Source: Limanda limanda
Taxonomy: Eukaryota > Chordata > Actinopteri > Pleuronectiformes > Pleuronectidae
Length of the DNA stretch: 64,000 nt
Assembly (NCBI RefSeq): GCF_963576545.1
Contig: NC_083649.1
Span: 10,923,646-10,987,645, forward strand
Reading direction: 5' to 3'
Program-made: the position numbers and the translations under genes
Shown here: positions 39,023-51,085 of the stretch, in pieces
How positions within the stretch are numbered: the first letter of the stretch is position 1
Layout: every line of letters starts with the position of its first letter
The notes under the pieces: generated by a model
Database searches by the model: none
What the model saw: only the letters and a program-made list of their open reading frames with translations
What the model was told of the DNA's origin: nothing

Positions 39023-39135
39023 GTAGATCCAGTACTTGCTGGAGGTACTTTATCCCATCTGGCCTGGGAGTGACCTCAGGAAGAGCTGGAAGGCATGGGG
39101 ATTGGGATAGTTGAAACACCCTGATTAGCCTGATG
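39023..39135 (+). mobile_element. LINE 3' terminal remnant
   Basis: CTTGCTGGAGGTACTTTATC, CCATCTGGCCTGGGAGTGAC and AGGAAGAGCTGGAAGGCAT correspond to the last coding part of the same kind of LINE as 38316 (consensus RWRDY, LAWERLG, EELE). Non-functional. Confidence 0.65.
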
Positions 39136-42100
39136 CCCTTACAATCCAACCTTGGACCAAGCGGGAGAAGGATATCGATATAAGGAGAGTGGGAAAACCA
39201 GGAGTGATCAATAATATTAACAATAGCCCTGTTAAATTTAAGCTTCCTCTGAGAAGCCTGATGGAAACAACGGTATACAAGTATTTTGTATTGTATAAAA
39301 GTCCTTGTCACGTCCTTGACTGGTTAATCTGACCAGCTCAGACTTCAGTGAAAAATGTTTGGATTGAAAATTGTCAGAATTGTTCAAATAACAGACATTA
39401 CCCATCCAGTTTGACTGAGCTCCGGCAAATATGCAAAGGAGAATTGGGACCTCGACATGTGCCAAGATGAGGAAATTGTATTTGGCAGCTGTGTGTTATT
39501 GTAAATAAGAGCGCTGGTTTCATTCGATAAGGGGTTTTGAATAGAACCCGAAGGCAGTGAATCTACAGTAACATTCCAATTCAGCTAATGGTAAGAAAAT
39601 GTTAAATTACAGGCCTTTTTACGGCCGTTTTGTCCAAGCATATAATTACAGGTCTTACCATTGGAAAACATAAGTTTCTCCGTATAGCCATCTTTCACAG
39701 GAAAGTTTATAATGATCATTTAATCCCCTTCTGGTCTCCCTTTCCCTCTTACTCTTATCCATTGCTCTGTAACTCAGCACTTGGAGCAACAGAGCGGTGC
39801 CATTTTAAATGTAGGGATTATAGCATCATTATTTTAAAGGAAGTGTTGGAATCCATATTATTCCTGTGGATTGGACAGCTGCTCCTGCCCTTTATCTCTT
39901 TTGTGCATCAAAGACAAATAAAAAAGATTTTCCTCACTTTCCTGTACTTCATCTGGTTGAAGTAATCACATTATAGATGATCATTAGCCAACAAACAATG
40001 TTTTGTGTGTGGCCTGTGTGAGACATTTTTCCAGTTTATATCCTCCCCCTTGAACACTTTAAAAACTGCGGGACCCTCTCATGCGGCCCCCAATGTCCAA
40101 TCTACTCTATCGTATAGGTCATGGCCCTGACCCGAAAAGTGCACACGCACACTACTGACCTCACTTTGAAAATGATAAATTGACGGCGTTTACTTCAAGG
40201 CGATGAAGGCAGTTCTTTCATTTCTTTTCACTTCCAATGTGAAGATTAGCTTAGTTTATGTAGTTAGTAGAGCTGCACGCCTGTTGTCATGTTTCAGCCT
40301 GCAGAGATCGAAGACGAGGGGTCTCTTCATTATAACCTGACGATACACAATGTAGTGAATGGTGACTAACCACTCTGGATAAATATGCTCATCTCCTCTG
40401 TGCATTAGAAGCTGCACGAACATTGATAATGTTGATCTTTGCAGGCAATTAACTCAGCACACGATAACTGTAAAATGCAGTCATCCATGCAAGCTACTTT
40501 CTCATAAAACCACTCGCTAATAATGTGTTATATACTGTAACTCCTTATTTCCCAGGAGAGTTACATCTGTGACATTTCTCACTTCACTTGCACATCCTCA
40601 GCCCAATTACAAGTCTTAGGAACTAACTCCCAGAATCTACTATTATATTTCCAACCCAGTCTGTTGCCCGGTTACCCAGGCCTCATCAATATGCAGGAGA
40701 CTGGTTGACTATATGGTGAGCCACGCAGCATGTTACTGGCGTTTATAATAAAGAACAGATGTAGGAGGGGAACACAAGAGGTCCAGCGAGTCCCGGCGGA
40801 TTAAATCCCACATTACTATTCCATTCAAGCCTATTTTAAGCAAAAGTACATGTGAGCAATTTGTCCCTTGTCACCTTCAATCACCTAGTGTATAACCTCT
40901 CTCATTATAATGGTGAGGTCCTTGTTAGTAGATGGTGTTCAGAAGATAGAAGTAGGTCAAGGTAAGAATGGAGCCGGAATGGTAAATTGGATTGGCTTAT
41001 TTCCGTTAACCCAACCAATGTTATCGATCCAATTTTCTCAATATATATGACCTAGTATGTATTCTCCAGCTCGAGGAGATTTGTGGAAATTTTTTCTTTG
41101 TTAAAGACCAAGGTAAAATGAAAATTCCTCCACATTCATCAACATCTCCCATGAGGCTGTACCATTGGCAAAGTGTATCCCATGGCCTGTGATTGTTGTC
41201 ACAGAAAACCAATTATGTGCTGGCGAGACCTGCGCTGGCCCCAAACAATCTGCGACTGACATCTGGAAACAGGAAACCCTCAACATGTAATTCTCAAAAT
41301 GAGGGGTTATCAAGTGCCTGTGTGTTGCGGCAACATTGTGATACATGCAACCTAGAGTGCTTTATCACCTGGTCATCTCCCAATATTGCCTTCCACAGCG
41401 TCAGCTTAGATCCAGTAGGTATCTCTCATCGAAGCTTGCATGGTTTTGTATAGATGCTTTATCCCAGCATCTTATAGGAGAGGTGGGATGATTGCATTTT
41501 AAAATTAAAGTGGCTGAGGAGAGGTAGCAGATGCATCCTCAAAGAGGAAATAGGCAGATTCCTTGGTTCAAGGTATTTCATTTTCATTTTGATTGAGTGG
41601 AGCTTAATGCCCCGACAATTTCCCCCATATGGTGTGGCATGAATGTTTATCCAACAGACTTTAGTGCACTGAGAGACTGAATAAGGCCAGCAGTAGGGGG
41701 TGGATGAGCAGACTTATGTGATTTTCGGTTTTGCAGGTATCAGTGTAGCAATGTTGTACTTGAGCGAGAGAGGTATAATGGAGAAAGGGGGGAAGTTGAA
41801 GAGAGGAAAGAAGATGGGTGCAGAATAAAGCCTCAGGCTCAGTTGGACCGCTGAACCACATTAACACATTGATCAAATGAAAACATGCAGTGTTAAAATG
41901 TCAGCGTCGTGAACGAGAAGGCAAACATGGTTAAAAACTCTCAATTTGCTAAATCTTAAAAAGCATACGGTCAAAACATGGCACTACCGAGCACAGCTAG
42001 AGGAATTTTCTGTAGGATGCCTTTTGGTCAGTTAGTTCCAATCCCCTGTGAGACTATGGACTTCTGAGACGTATCATGGAATTGTAACATCTGACCCCAT

Positions 42101-42209
42101 CTCTTATCCCTGAGGTGTAGCCAGGGTTAGATTCATTAGCTGAAGAGGTAACAGGGATGATGAATGGGCTGCATTTGCTCTGCTTTACCCAGACAGAAAC
42201 ATACAGGCA
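39136..42209. other. Gene-free stretch
   Basis: No supported gene. Long frames on either strand (up to 142 codons at 38883-39311 minus) overlap the LINE remnant or have no domain. Confidence 0.4.
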
Positions 42210-42221
42210 AACACACACACA

Positions 42222-42293
<72 letters not shown>
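42210..42293. repeat. CA microsatellite, 84 bp
   Basis: CA repeat with CGTA and CG interruptions. Confidence 0.95.
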
Positions 42294-42295
<2 letters not shown>

Positions 42296-42584
42296 CAAGA
42301 AGATAAAGGAAGCTTGGAGAGCAATACAAGCAGGTGCTGGAAATATTATTAAACTTGCCACATAGGCAAAAGCAAGTAAGGACACTTTTTTTTACCCAAT
42401 CTCGTCTTGCTTGCAGGTGAATAAAGGGATCTTCATCTGGAGGTGGACCTGGAATATCTCACTGTAATTCGACTTTAGTAACAAGCTCAGCACTTGCAAC
42501 TTAAGTGGCAATGTTATCAAACGTGTTTTTTCCTATGTTTTAAATACTATGTTTTTATTTCTACATCTGCCAAAGGTGCATCGA

Positions 42585-42760
42585 GTTTTCCAGTTATCAT
42601 GCTGTTTGTTTGTTTGTTTGTCTGTTAGTTAACAAGATTATGCAAAATCTTCAGGACAGATCACCATGTAACTTGGTGGATGGACGCTGTACGGGCAAGG
42701 AAAGAACCCAGTAAAGGTTTGTGCCGACCCAGGAAGGTTTTTTTCTCCTTCTTTGGCATT
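42585..42760 (+). repeat. Dispersed repeat, GGAGGTATG-type family, copy 3
   Basis: GTTTGTTTGTTTGTCTGTTAG, AAGATTATGCAAAATC, CATGTAACTTGGTGGATGGA and GGAAAGAACCCA are the head of the family seen at 46900 and 47490. Confidence 0.6.
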
Positions 42761-43271
42761 GGGAACTAATATTTATGAGTTTGGCAATTTTGGATGATTC
42801 AAATATGGTTTCGTAAAGGGACTGTTGGGGTTTGGCGGAGTTATGCCCTTCTATTTGTAAATGTGACATATGTGATGTATACCCATATCATCTTAAATCC
42901 CAGTGTGTTGAGCTCCCTCGACCCCCTTAGACAGTTTTACTGTAGATGCTTTTAGTAGAAATGGTTAGTACCAGCAAGAACACAACGCCTACTTTCATCA
43001 CTGACTAAAGCTTAAGTATGCATTCATTTAAGTAATGCAACTAAATGGTCCACAAAGGACAATAACCATTTTTGTGTGTGTCTGTGTGTGTTTGCAGGCG
43101 TTTAAATCCAGTGAAGCATGTTGCACGTATATGGGTGTACATATTGAATCTGTTGCTGTCTCACTATATGGTGCACGTAATCATTCATGTCAGTGATTTT
43201 TATATGTCTGTGGGCTACGGTGGCACGGTGTGAAAAGACTTATAGGCTGTCAGTCTGATTTATGATTGGTT

Positions 43272-43313
43272 TGTGTGTGTGTGTCTGTGTGTCTGTGTGT
43301 ATGTGTGTGTGTT

Positions 43314-43344
<31 letters not shown>
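43272..43344. repeat. TG microsatellite, 73 bp, imperfect
   Basis: TG repeat with TC, TA and TTGG interruptions. Confidence 0.93.
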
Positions 43345-43345
<1 letters not shown>

Positions 43346-43688
43346 AGTCAGCGCTTCATGCAGCCACTGATCAGCTGTCAGATCATGAAAGAGAAACAGT
43401 GGCCCCATTTGGAACGATGGTCTCCATGGAAAAAACACCGAAATATATAAAGCGCCATAAAGGACAAATTAGAATTCCTTTAGACAGAGGTCCTGTAATA
43501 GCCACTATGAAAAATGACTGTCCTTTAAATGTGCGATAGGAAAATTAATTGTTCTTGTTAAATAGTTTAAATAGTTTAATTATTTTTCAAACTCAACTCA
43601 TGTTGAAGCAAAACCAATTCTGTTCAGTGCGCACAGACTCTATGACCTTAACCATCAATAAATGTACTATCCACCAAGTCAGTGGACT

Positions 43689-43868
43689 CGTTTACATTGA
43701 CACCAATATTCCTGTATAGTCTTGTTACAGCATCTTGTGATTATCTTAACCTGAATGGGGCCGTACTCGGAATTAGCAATACCCAAATTAAGATGTGGAG
43801 TATATGATTTTGGTCGCATTAGATATGTATAATTGCTTGACCAGTCCATGCTCTGTAAAATGTAAACG
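43689..43868. repeat. Putative degenerate inverted-repeat element
   Basis: CGTTTACATT at 43689-43698 is exactly inverted at 43859-43868 (AATGTAAACG), and the interior has TTATTCAGAATAAGG- and ACTCGGAATTAGC-like blocks that remind me of a fish short repeat with TTTACAT ends. It lies inside a 149-codon minus-strand frame that I do not consider a gene. Confidence 0.3.
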
Positions 43869-44599
43869 TGAAGATGAACGGAATATCTTATCTGCAACTT
43901 TTGTAATGTCTTATTCAGAATAAGGTCAGTAGTCGGATTATTCGTCCCTATAAATGTATTCAATGACTTGTGAGTCTGTCGGATAAACATTTTTTTTCCT
44001 GTAATCATATAAACTGGGTCATAATACGTAGGAGGTCTGCTTAAAACAAGCTTCATCCTTAGTCGAGGTCTATTGAGGTAACATCTGACACTGGAGAAAT
44101 ATATGGTCAAACTGTCAAAGCCTTTCAAGCAGTAATCTGTTACTTAACATGAATGTTTGAGATGAATATTCTTATCTCTATTGGTATAACACAGAAAAAT
44201 CCGAAAGGTTATTGTCTTTTTTAGGAAGTGAAAATAATGGCAAATACAATGTATAATTTTCCTCAGTTAGCAGAAACAAAGAGTCACAAATCATAACTAA
44301 GTAATTTTTAATTTTAGTTTGTCTTTACAGTTGTCTGAGTTTAAGGAGTTGACAGACTGATAGCAAAGCAACATTCTTAGTTATAAACCAGGGGAGTGGA
44401 GGCTTTTCTATGAAGGGCCAATTCAGTTTTTACAACATTAATCGCAGACAGGCGATACAAAATTATTGAACACATATATCACAACAACCTCTCTAATGCA
44501 ATAGCTGGAACTGCTTCAACGGTAGTGAAGATGATGAAGCCACTTTTAGCCAAAGCAACTTGCTCAAACTTATCGTCACCTTGGGTGGTCACATGAGAG

Positions 44600-45065
44600 G
44601 CGAGATTTAGTACGGCATTGGACACAAATAGTCAGAGGAGCAGCCACAATTCACAGTTCTCGAGCAGATTTATTGCAACAGTGTTCAAAGGCGTACAAAA
44701 CAAAAAAAAATTGCTGACCGTGCTGATTCGTACAGAGTTTAGTGTTGAGGAGGAAATTCAAGGAGTCCAGACGGGAGCTAAGAGTCAAGAGTTCAGGGAA
44801 GCGAGGAGGGCTGGCTGAGCGTAAGAGACTGAGAGGTGAGTCTGAGGTCAGATCAGGCAAGTTTCCAAAATCACAAGCCAAAGATTTGACCACAGCTTGT
44901 GCCACAGGGTAAACAACAATCTGGCAGAGTAGTTTTTGGGCCCATCCTTAATTTCTGGCACAGGTTAGGAGTTGATTGCCGGATGAGACGTAGGTGAGGA
45001 GTTGGTGAGAGAGGAGGGAACCTGGAAGCCACAAGCCAGGCAAAGGCACAGGCCAAACCCAAACA
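44600..45065. repeat. Possible dispersed repeat fragment
   Basis: The texture (ATCTGGCAGAGTAGTTTTTG, GTGAGGAGTTGGTGAGAGAGG, CAAGCCAGGCAAAGGCACAGG) resembles a mobile-element end with repeated CAGGCA motifs seen in other fish DNA. No coding capacity. The call is tentative. Confidence 0.3.
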
Positions 45066-46080
45066 GCTACTTATGGTCAGCCTGAGGGAAACACTAGAAA
45101 TTGTGTTTTTGCAATATTGTTAACCAAATTACCAATGTGCTTTACCTGGTGCGCAGCAAATTCCCTTTTTAAATCAGGTTTGAGCTTCAGAGCTCTCAGC
45201 TTGCTCACCACAAAACTTGCCTTTGTAATACGGCCCTTGTCAAAAAGAGTCTTGTGAAAGCTGCTTGTGAATCACTCAAAGTCGACCGAGGAGCATTAAC
45301 CCAGCGTATTTGTTTTTAAAATCTATATATTTCAGCCAAATGTTTCCATCTGTAATGACCCATGAGATTGGCCTTTTCCATTGCTGCAACATTTCCCCTT
45401 CCAACTAGCCACACTTCTCTTTTACCTCAGCCAAAAACTGTTTGTCCATTTCTATTGAAAAGTTTGACATTTCACAGACACTTTTATTTTCTTCACTGTC
45501 GCCACAATGATTGTCAGCAATGACACGTAACAGCTCTGTGGGTTTTCTGCACCCTGACCTTGACCTGGCGGCAATAAAATCAGCGAGGAGCGACCTAAAA
45601 GACGAGGGTATTATCAGTCCCAGAATAAAAAAGCTGCAGTCATCGTTTCACATTTCTAAGGTGCTTTTTCGTATTTTATTAATTGCCTCGTAGGCTGGAT
45701 CAAACCTTCTTCCGGACCATAAACATCCGGATGTTCCCATTCACCCCTGTTGCAAACGAACCTCTGCAAGATAAATGTGATTCCACGGGTTGGTTTGGGT
45801 GCAGCTGAGAAACACTTTATCTAGATAATGAGACTGCTGGCTTCCTTTTTCTTCAAGCAGTCACCCCATGTGGTATGTGAACACATGGCCAATTAGTGTA
45901 ACGTATGAAGAACAGTCATATACGACTTAGTTTCCAGGACTATCTCTCCTGAAGATGATGTCAGACTCCAGAAACAGGTGTGTGCAGGAGAGTGCACATG
46001 AGATCATCTATCATCGTATAGCCTTGTGTCATGTTACACACCAGCCATGGCCTGTAGATAAAATCCATGACTGCAAATGA
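45066..46080. other. Gene-free stretch
   Basis: No gene or repeat that I can support. Confidence 0.4.
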
Positions 46081-46081
46081 A

Positions 46082-46119
46082 GCAGGGTCACCTCGACGAC
46101 GCAGGGTCACCTCGACGAT
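46082..46119. repeat. 19-bp tandem duplication
   Basis: GCAGGGTCACCTCGACGAC is followed directly by a second copy differing only at the last base (T). Confidence 0.95.
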
Positions 46120-46549
46120 GCATGAGATCTGAAGGGAGAAGAGAGAGGCACGGGATGAAGGGTGAATGTATTAACTATATAGAATTCCAATAGGAAGTGC
46201 ACTGTATTAAATGCAATACCTTTGTTAGAGACACTGTTGTAGCAATTACACGGAGAGCCACTATGATGTTCTGTTCTCTACTTGGTTTTCTATACACCCT
46301 TGGTAATTCTCTTAATGGCTTTTCTGACAGGATTACCACTCAACATGGAGGCGTGAGATGTGTGGCTGCACTTGACTTACTTATTAAAAGCTCCTAAAGC
46401 CAATGGTGCATCCAGATACTGAATATAAATCATACATGCTACATGTTAGCTAGTGAGCAGAATTATAAATCATAAAATGAGTGGGGGGAGCGGTCAAAGA
46501 TTCCAGGTTGACATTCAAACTCAAGGATTCAACCGGCATGCAAGGAAAA

Positions 46550-46616
46550 AGATGGATGGAGGGATGGATGAATGAATGGATAAATTAATGATGGATGGAT
46601 GGATGGATGGATGGTA
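46550..46616. repeat. GATG/GGAT tetranucleotide repeat
   Basis: Imperfect GGAT units, with five clean ones at 46592-46613. This may be the tail of a lost SINE-like copy, since that family ends in the same motif. Confidence 0.8.
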
Positions 46617-46899
46617 TGTTTTGGTCTGTAGAATATAAATATGGACTTCCATGACAACATCATCTAAAACTAGTTACATGATTCCAATGTGGGATTATAA
46701 GGTTTATTACTTTCTAGTTGTACATGCAGAGGGAGTGTTGTTAAAATATTAAAGTGTGTGTGTCTGTGTGTGTGTGTTTTTCTTACACTGCTTTTGCACA
46801 GTGAAGCCTATTAGTAGGCGTTCTGCTACTACAGACTGAAATTACATTGTACGTCTCACAGTTGAGGACAGGTGTGAACTGAGGTAATATGCAAGTCCA

Positions 46900-47110
46900 T
46901 TTGTTACCTTCACCGAGGAGGTTGTTGTTTCCGTCTGCGTTTGTTTGTCTGTGTGTTAATCAGCAGGATTACGCAAAAAACTACTTGACTGATTTCCTGG
47001 AAATCGTGTGGATGGGTGATTCATGACCCAATGAAGAATCCATTAACTTTCAGAGCTGATCTGGATAAATGGGAAGATTACATTTTTCTTATCACTGCTT
47101 TGACATGGCG
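46900..47110 (+). repeat. Dispersed repeat, GGAGGTATG-type family, copy 4
   Basis: TTACCTTCACCGAGGAGGTTG, CGTTTGTTTGTCTGTGTGTT, AGCAGGATTACGCAAAAAAC and GAGCTGATCTGGATAAATGG give the best preserved head of this family in the window. Non-coding. Confidence 0.65.
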
Positions 47111-47489
47111 AGACAAACCAATTTGCTCTTCTGATTGTTGGTGCATTGTCGTTGTCTGATTACCTGATAAGCGCTCAACAGATTTCCACAGAACAATAGC
47201 CATACTCCCACTGTGCCTCATCAGATGCCACACATGTTACAGGACCTCAGCGTAAGCTCCTCCAGAACTACACAGCCCCTGCGTGCTACAAAATAAAGTC
47301 CTTGCACGTGATCAAAATGGCAACCAGTCCCCTTTTGGCTTCGGACCTAATTTAGAGGTCGATGTCTAGGTTTAGGAAACACATTTGTCACATGGTTTTA
47401 CATATTTTCTGTATTTGTTTATTGTCTTGAAATATAAACTGAAACATCTTTTCCAGCGTCTTATCACCCACTCTCAGGAGACAGTTCCT

Positions 47490-47700
47490 GCACTTAGCTT
47501 CTACCTCCACCAAAGAGGGTGTTTTCATTGCAGTGACTGTTTTGTCTCATAGCCCTATTACTCAAAAAGTGACTGAACATATTTCCATGCAATCTTGTGC
47601 CGGGGTTGGGTCTAACCCAAAGAAGAACCCATCACACTTTGGAGAGGATCTGTATAAATGGGCTGCTGCTGGAATTTATCATCAGTTTCTGTATCAAGTC
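47490..47700 (+). repeat. Dispersed repeat, GGAGGTATG-type family, copy 5
   Basis: TACCTCCACCAAAGAGGGTG, CATGCAATCTTGTGCCGGGG and GGAGAGGATCTGTATAAATG follow the order of copy 4, 600 bp away in the same direction. Confidence 0.5.
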
Positions 47701-47811
47701 TCAGAGCGTCCTTCTAGATGCCGTCTACTTTTCCTCTCATTGTTCATGCTTGCTTTCTGCATTTGTTTTCATTCATTTTGACCTTTTTCCCACTTATCTG
47801 CTAATCGCCTC

Positions 47812-48171
47812 TTGAGTCTCTCACCGCACTCCCTCATCTGCGTTGCTTCCACAGGTTTGTCCTTCAAGAAGTTGGAAGGGGAAACGCGCTTTGCAAATCA
47901 GAGCGATGGCGCTCGCCTGCGGAGAACGACTTGTGATCATCTCTCATACATGATAAAAGCCTGCGAGGAGTCTACCCCAGTCAGATTGGTCTCTTTACCA
48001 TCTATCAGAGGTTCTGGGGTGCCTGCTTTGTTTGCCTCATTCTTCTTGTCCTCAAGGGGAGACTTCTTTTTAAATAGCATAGTGGAGCTAGAGTTGTTTT
48101 TTTCACATTATGAACCGCATGCTCGATTCATCTCCGCACGGGATTTCAGTGTTTTTCTTTTATGGCAGTGA
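47812..48171 (+). other. Uncertain 119-codon open frame
   Basis: An ATG-to-stop frame with a normal amino-acid mix and, near 47853, an acceptor-like TGCTTCCACAG. I do not recognise any domain. There is no paired donor or neighbouring exon that I can defend, and a frame of this size is expected by chance in 64 kb. Listed only because it is among the few longer frames not built on simple repeats. Confidence 0.12.
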
Positions 48172-49205
48172 TTTGTTATTGTGCTGTGACATGCTATTCG
48201 TGGAAAGTCACAGATATATATTCATACCGAATATCAGTCAAATGTTTTCCATCAATTAATTCAAATTTTGTGTTACTATGTTTATATGTTCTGTTTTACA
48301 TGGTTTACTGAAAATTGCATATTTTTAACATTTAGCCAAAACTAAAATCTTGTCCCTACCCAAAGTGCTTTTGTTGCCTGAACCTAATTACAGACTGGAC
48401 CCTGGATCTGAACTCAGGTCAAATCCTGATCTTAATTTATCTTTTATCAAGGAATGACGACTGAATGTTTTATGGCAATTTGGTAAACATGAATATATAA
48501 AGGTAAATTGATAGAATGGAAAATTGGAAAATATTTGATCAAATCAGGTGGATAAAGTTAACAAGCTCTGAGGCGCTGAGCCGAGTGAAAAGTGGTTTTG
48601 GTGTTTTATAGGGCACGGGAACTTTCATCATTCATCACATAAATTGGGGGTTCGTTTTTTCCGTATAATATCACTTGGAAAAAGTTGCGGCTGTAAAAAG
48701 GTTATACAACAATCTGATTAATCTGGAGTGTTTTTGAAGGACAGTTGTGTTATTCACATTCCTTTTTCTGAAGCAACTTGATAAGCTAAAAAGCCAAATA
48801 CAAAAAGTAGTGTGAAGTACCCGCCGGTCCCTTAACTGTCCACCCACTAACATGCAAAACTGCTGCAAACACACTTTCTCCAAGCCTTAACTTACTCGAG
48901 GGCTGTGGGTAAACCAAGAGCATGGAGACAGCTTTAAAATATGTATTTATTATAATTATTTATTATTATAATGCTACTTAAGGCAGAAAATATATTAAGC
49001 AGTTACCAGAATAGATAGTAGGAACAATCAAGTGGAACATTTTAGTCGTAAATCTAAATTTAGAAGCATTTTTGTAAAAAAAAAGAAAAAAAAAAGAAAA
49101 GGAAAGGTTGGTCATTTGGTGGAGTTTACCCCAGGGTAGCAGTTAAGTTGAGCATGAAGTCTGGGCAAGATAGATGGGGTAAAATGCCACACTACTAAAA
49201 CCTTG
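48172..49205. other. Gene-free stretch
   Basis: AT-rich sequence with an A-rich run at 49076-49104; no gene supported. Confidence 0.4.
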
Positions 49206-49228
49206 TGTATGTGTGTGTATATGTGTGG

Positions 49229-49307
<79 letters not shown>

Positions 49308-49334
49308 TGAGAGTGTGTGAGAGAGAGAGAGAGA
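49206..49334. repeat. TG then GA compound microsatellite
   Basis: Imperfect TG repeats (49206-49238), then GA (49239-49305), then mixed GTGTGA and GA to 49334. Confidence 0.95.
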
Positions 49335-49684
49335 TTCTGTCTTTTATCTCGAGGGCCTTCCAGGATGCAGGAGCCGACAATCTGTCTCTCCATCCGGCTC
49401 CAGCTGAGAATCCTCTGCTAATAACATATCTCACGGTGAAAACGCCTCCTAATGTGGAAAATGGTAAGAATTCAACACAGAGGTTTTCCTGTGTCTGTGT
49501 CATTGCCGGTCAATTTTCCTCACCCCATCTTTTGAATTATCTTCTATCTAGTGTATAGCATTTCCATTGCCTTCACTGAGGGAACCAGTTTTCTCTCTGA
49601 CCCTTGCCTGATTGCTTTTTGGCTCTATCACACTCTTAAGAGTAAAATGTATATACAGTATTATATGTGTATGGCAGCGTCAGG

Positions 49685-49945
49685 TTTCTAACTAATGCCT
49701 CAGGACTTACCTGATCCAGAACTAACTGTAGTCTTTATCAAAAAGGAAAGTTTTAAGTCTAACCTTATATGTAGAGATGGTGTCTGCCTCCCGAACCCAG
49801 AGTGGGAGCTGGTTCCACAGGAGAGGAGCCTACCTCACATTCTACTCTTACCGATTCTAGGAAACACAAGGGAGCCTGCATTTTTGGAGCGAAATGATCT
49901 AATGGAAAAATACAGTGTTATGAGGTCTTTGATTCAGAAGGGGTA
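49685..49945 (+). repeat. Dispersed teleost repeat with GTGTCTGCCTCCCGAAC block
   Basis: AAGGAAAGTTTTAAGTCTAA, GTGTCTGCCTCCCGAACCCA, GGGAGCTGGTTCCACAGGAG and TATGAGGTCTTTGATTCAG follow a well known percomorph repeat closely, in the plus orientation. The 83-codon frame across it is not a gene. Confidence 0.7.
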
Positions 49946-50819
49946 GTTCTGGATGAAGGGCAGGTGGGCTCCAGGTATTTCCTCTTCAGACCTGACAATT
50001 CGTTGTAGTCTGTTCCTGTCCTGTTTGGTGGACAGTGATGGAAGTGCAGAGGACGGACTGGACGATTTCTATTTGCCCCGACCGTCTCCTCCTGCAACTC
50101 CTGCTCATTTACGAATCAAAACCACTCTCTAACCATAATCCAGCAAGCAATTACTCCACCAACAAAATGATTTTAAGTTGTATAGAAACACAATATGAGC
50201 TGTGTTCAGGGTATTGGACGTCTCCAGCCTCCACCTTGACCCAGAAATAACAAGGTGTGACAAATTAATTGGAGTGAGGGTTTCGTACATGTTCTCTGAA
50301 TAAGCGGGAGCTCAGACAGAAAACACAGCAGCATGTGGCTGGAATGCACAGATCTGCATTATTCCGCTTTGAATGACTTACCCTTGAGTCTTTCGCCTCC
50401 TTCAGATGCCGGATGAACACGGCGCAGTGTTTTACTGGCCTCAAGGAAAAGAAGCACAGTGTCAATCATTCTTACTCCATCGCCGAAAGTTCAAGTTGCA
50501 AGTAAACAGGGATTATGTGCTTTCACAGGCCAGTGTTGCCATGATAAAAGTTCCAGCCACCTTTATTTCCCCTCGTTCCTTTGCCAGAGCTGCTGCATCA
50601 GGATAATGAGGCAGCTGTTCAGGAAGCGGCTGCATCTGCCAAAATGTGTTTCAATTCATGTCCATTAAAACAGATTTGAGGAGATTTAGGGAGACTTTTA
50701 ATAAAGTTTTAACTCAACCGGTGAAGTCGGGGAAACAAGGTGAGAAACTAAACATCACAAGCATGTAGTGCGGCATCAGCAGTAACGCAGGCGTCGGACA
50801 TCCACAGGGAGCTCGGAGT

Positions 50820-51085
50820 AAAGGCCGTGTTGAGGTAGTTTGTGCACCGTACCAGGACAGCCTTCGGGCACCTTCCATTGGTGGATTACAGGGGGCTGCC
50901 GACTGGGAGGAGAACCAGACCTCGCTGGAGGGAGTGCATGTCTCATCTGGCCCCCGGGAAACACGTGGGATCCCAAAGAAGGAGAAGGACAGTTCAGCTG
51001 CAGAGGAATATCCGGGACGTCCTTCTAAGCTGGCTGCCCCTGTTACCAGATCCTGCATAAAGCTCAAGAAAATGGATGGAAAATG
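50820..51085 (+). mobile_element. LINE 3' terminal remnant
   Basis: Residues such as GLPTGRRTRPRWREC followed by a CATCTGGCCCCCGGGAAACA block correspond to the final part of the reverse-transcriptase ORF of a fish LINE (consensus around GRRPRGRPRTRWRDY and LAWERLG), ending in GAAAATGGATGG. It is the same class as 38316 and 39023, with frameshifts and no catalytic region. Confidence 0.7.

Noticed and set aside
43679..44128. 149-codon minus-strand frame
   Set aside because: No recognisable domain and it overlaps a likely repeat; may be a chance frame in element-derived DNA.
49695..49946. 83-codon frame
   Set aside because: Covers a recognised fish dispersed repeat.
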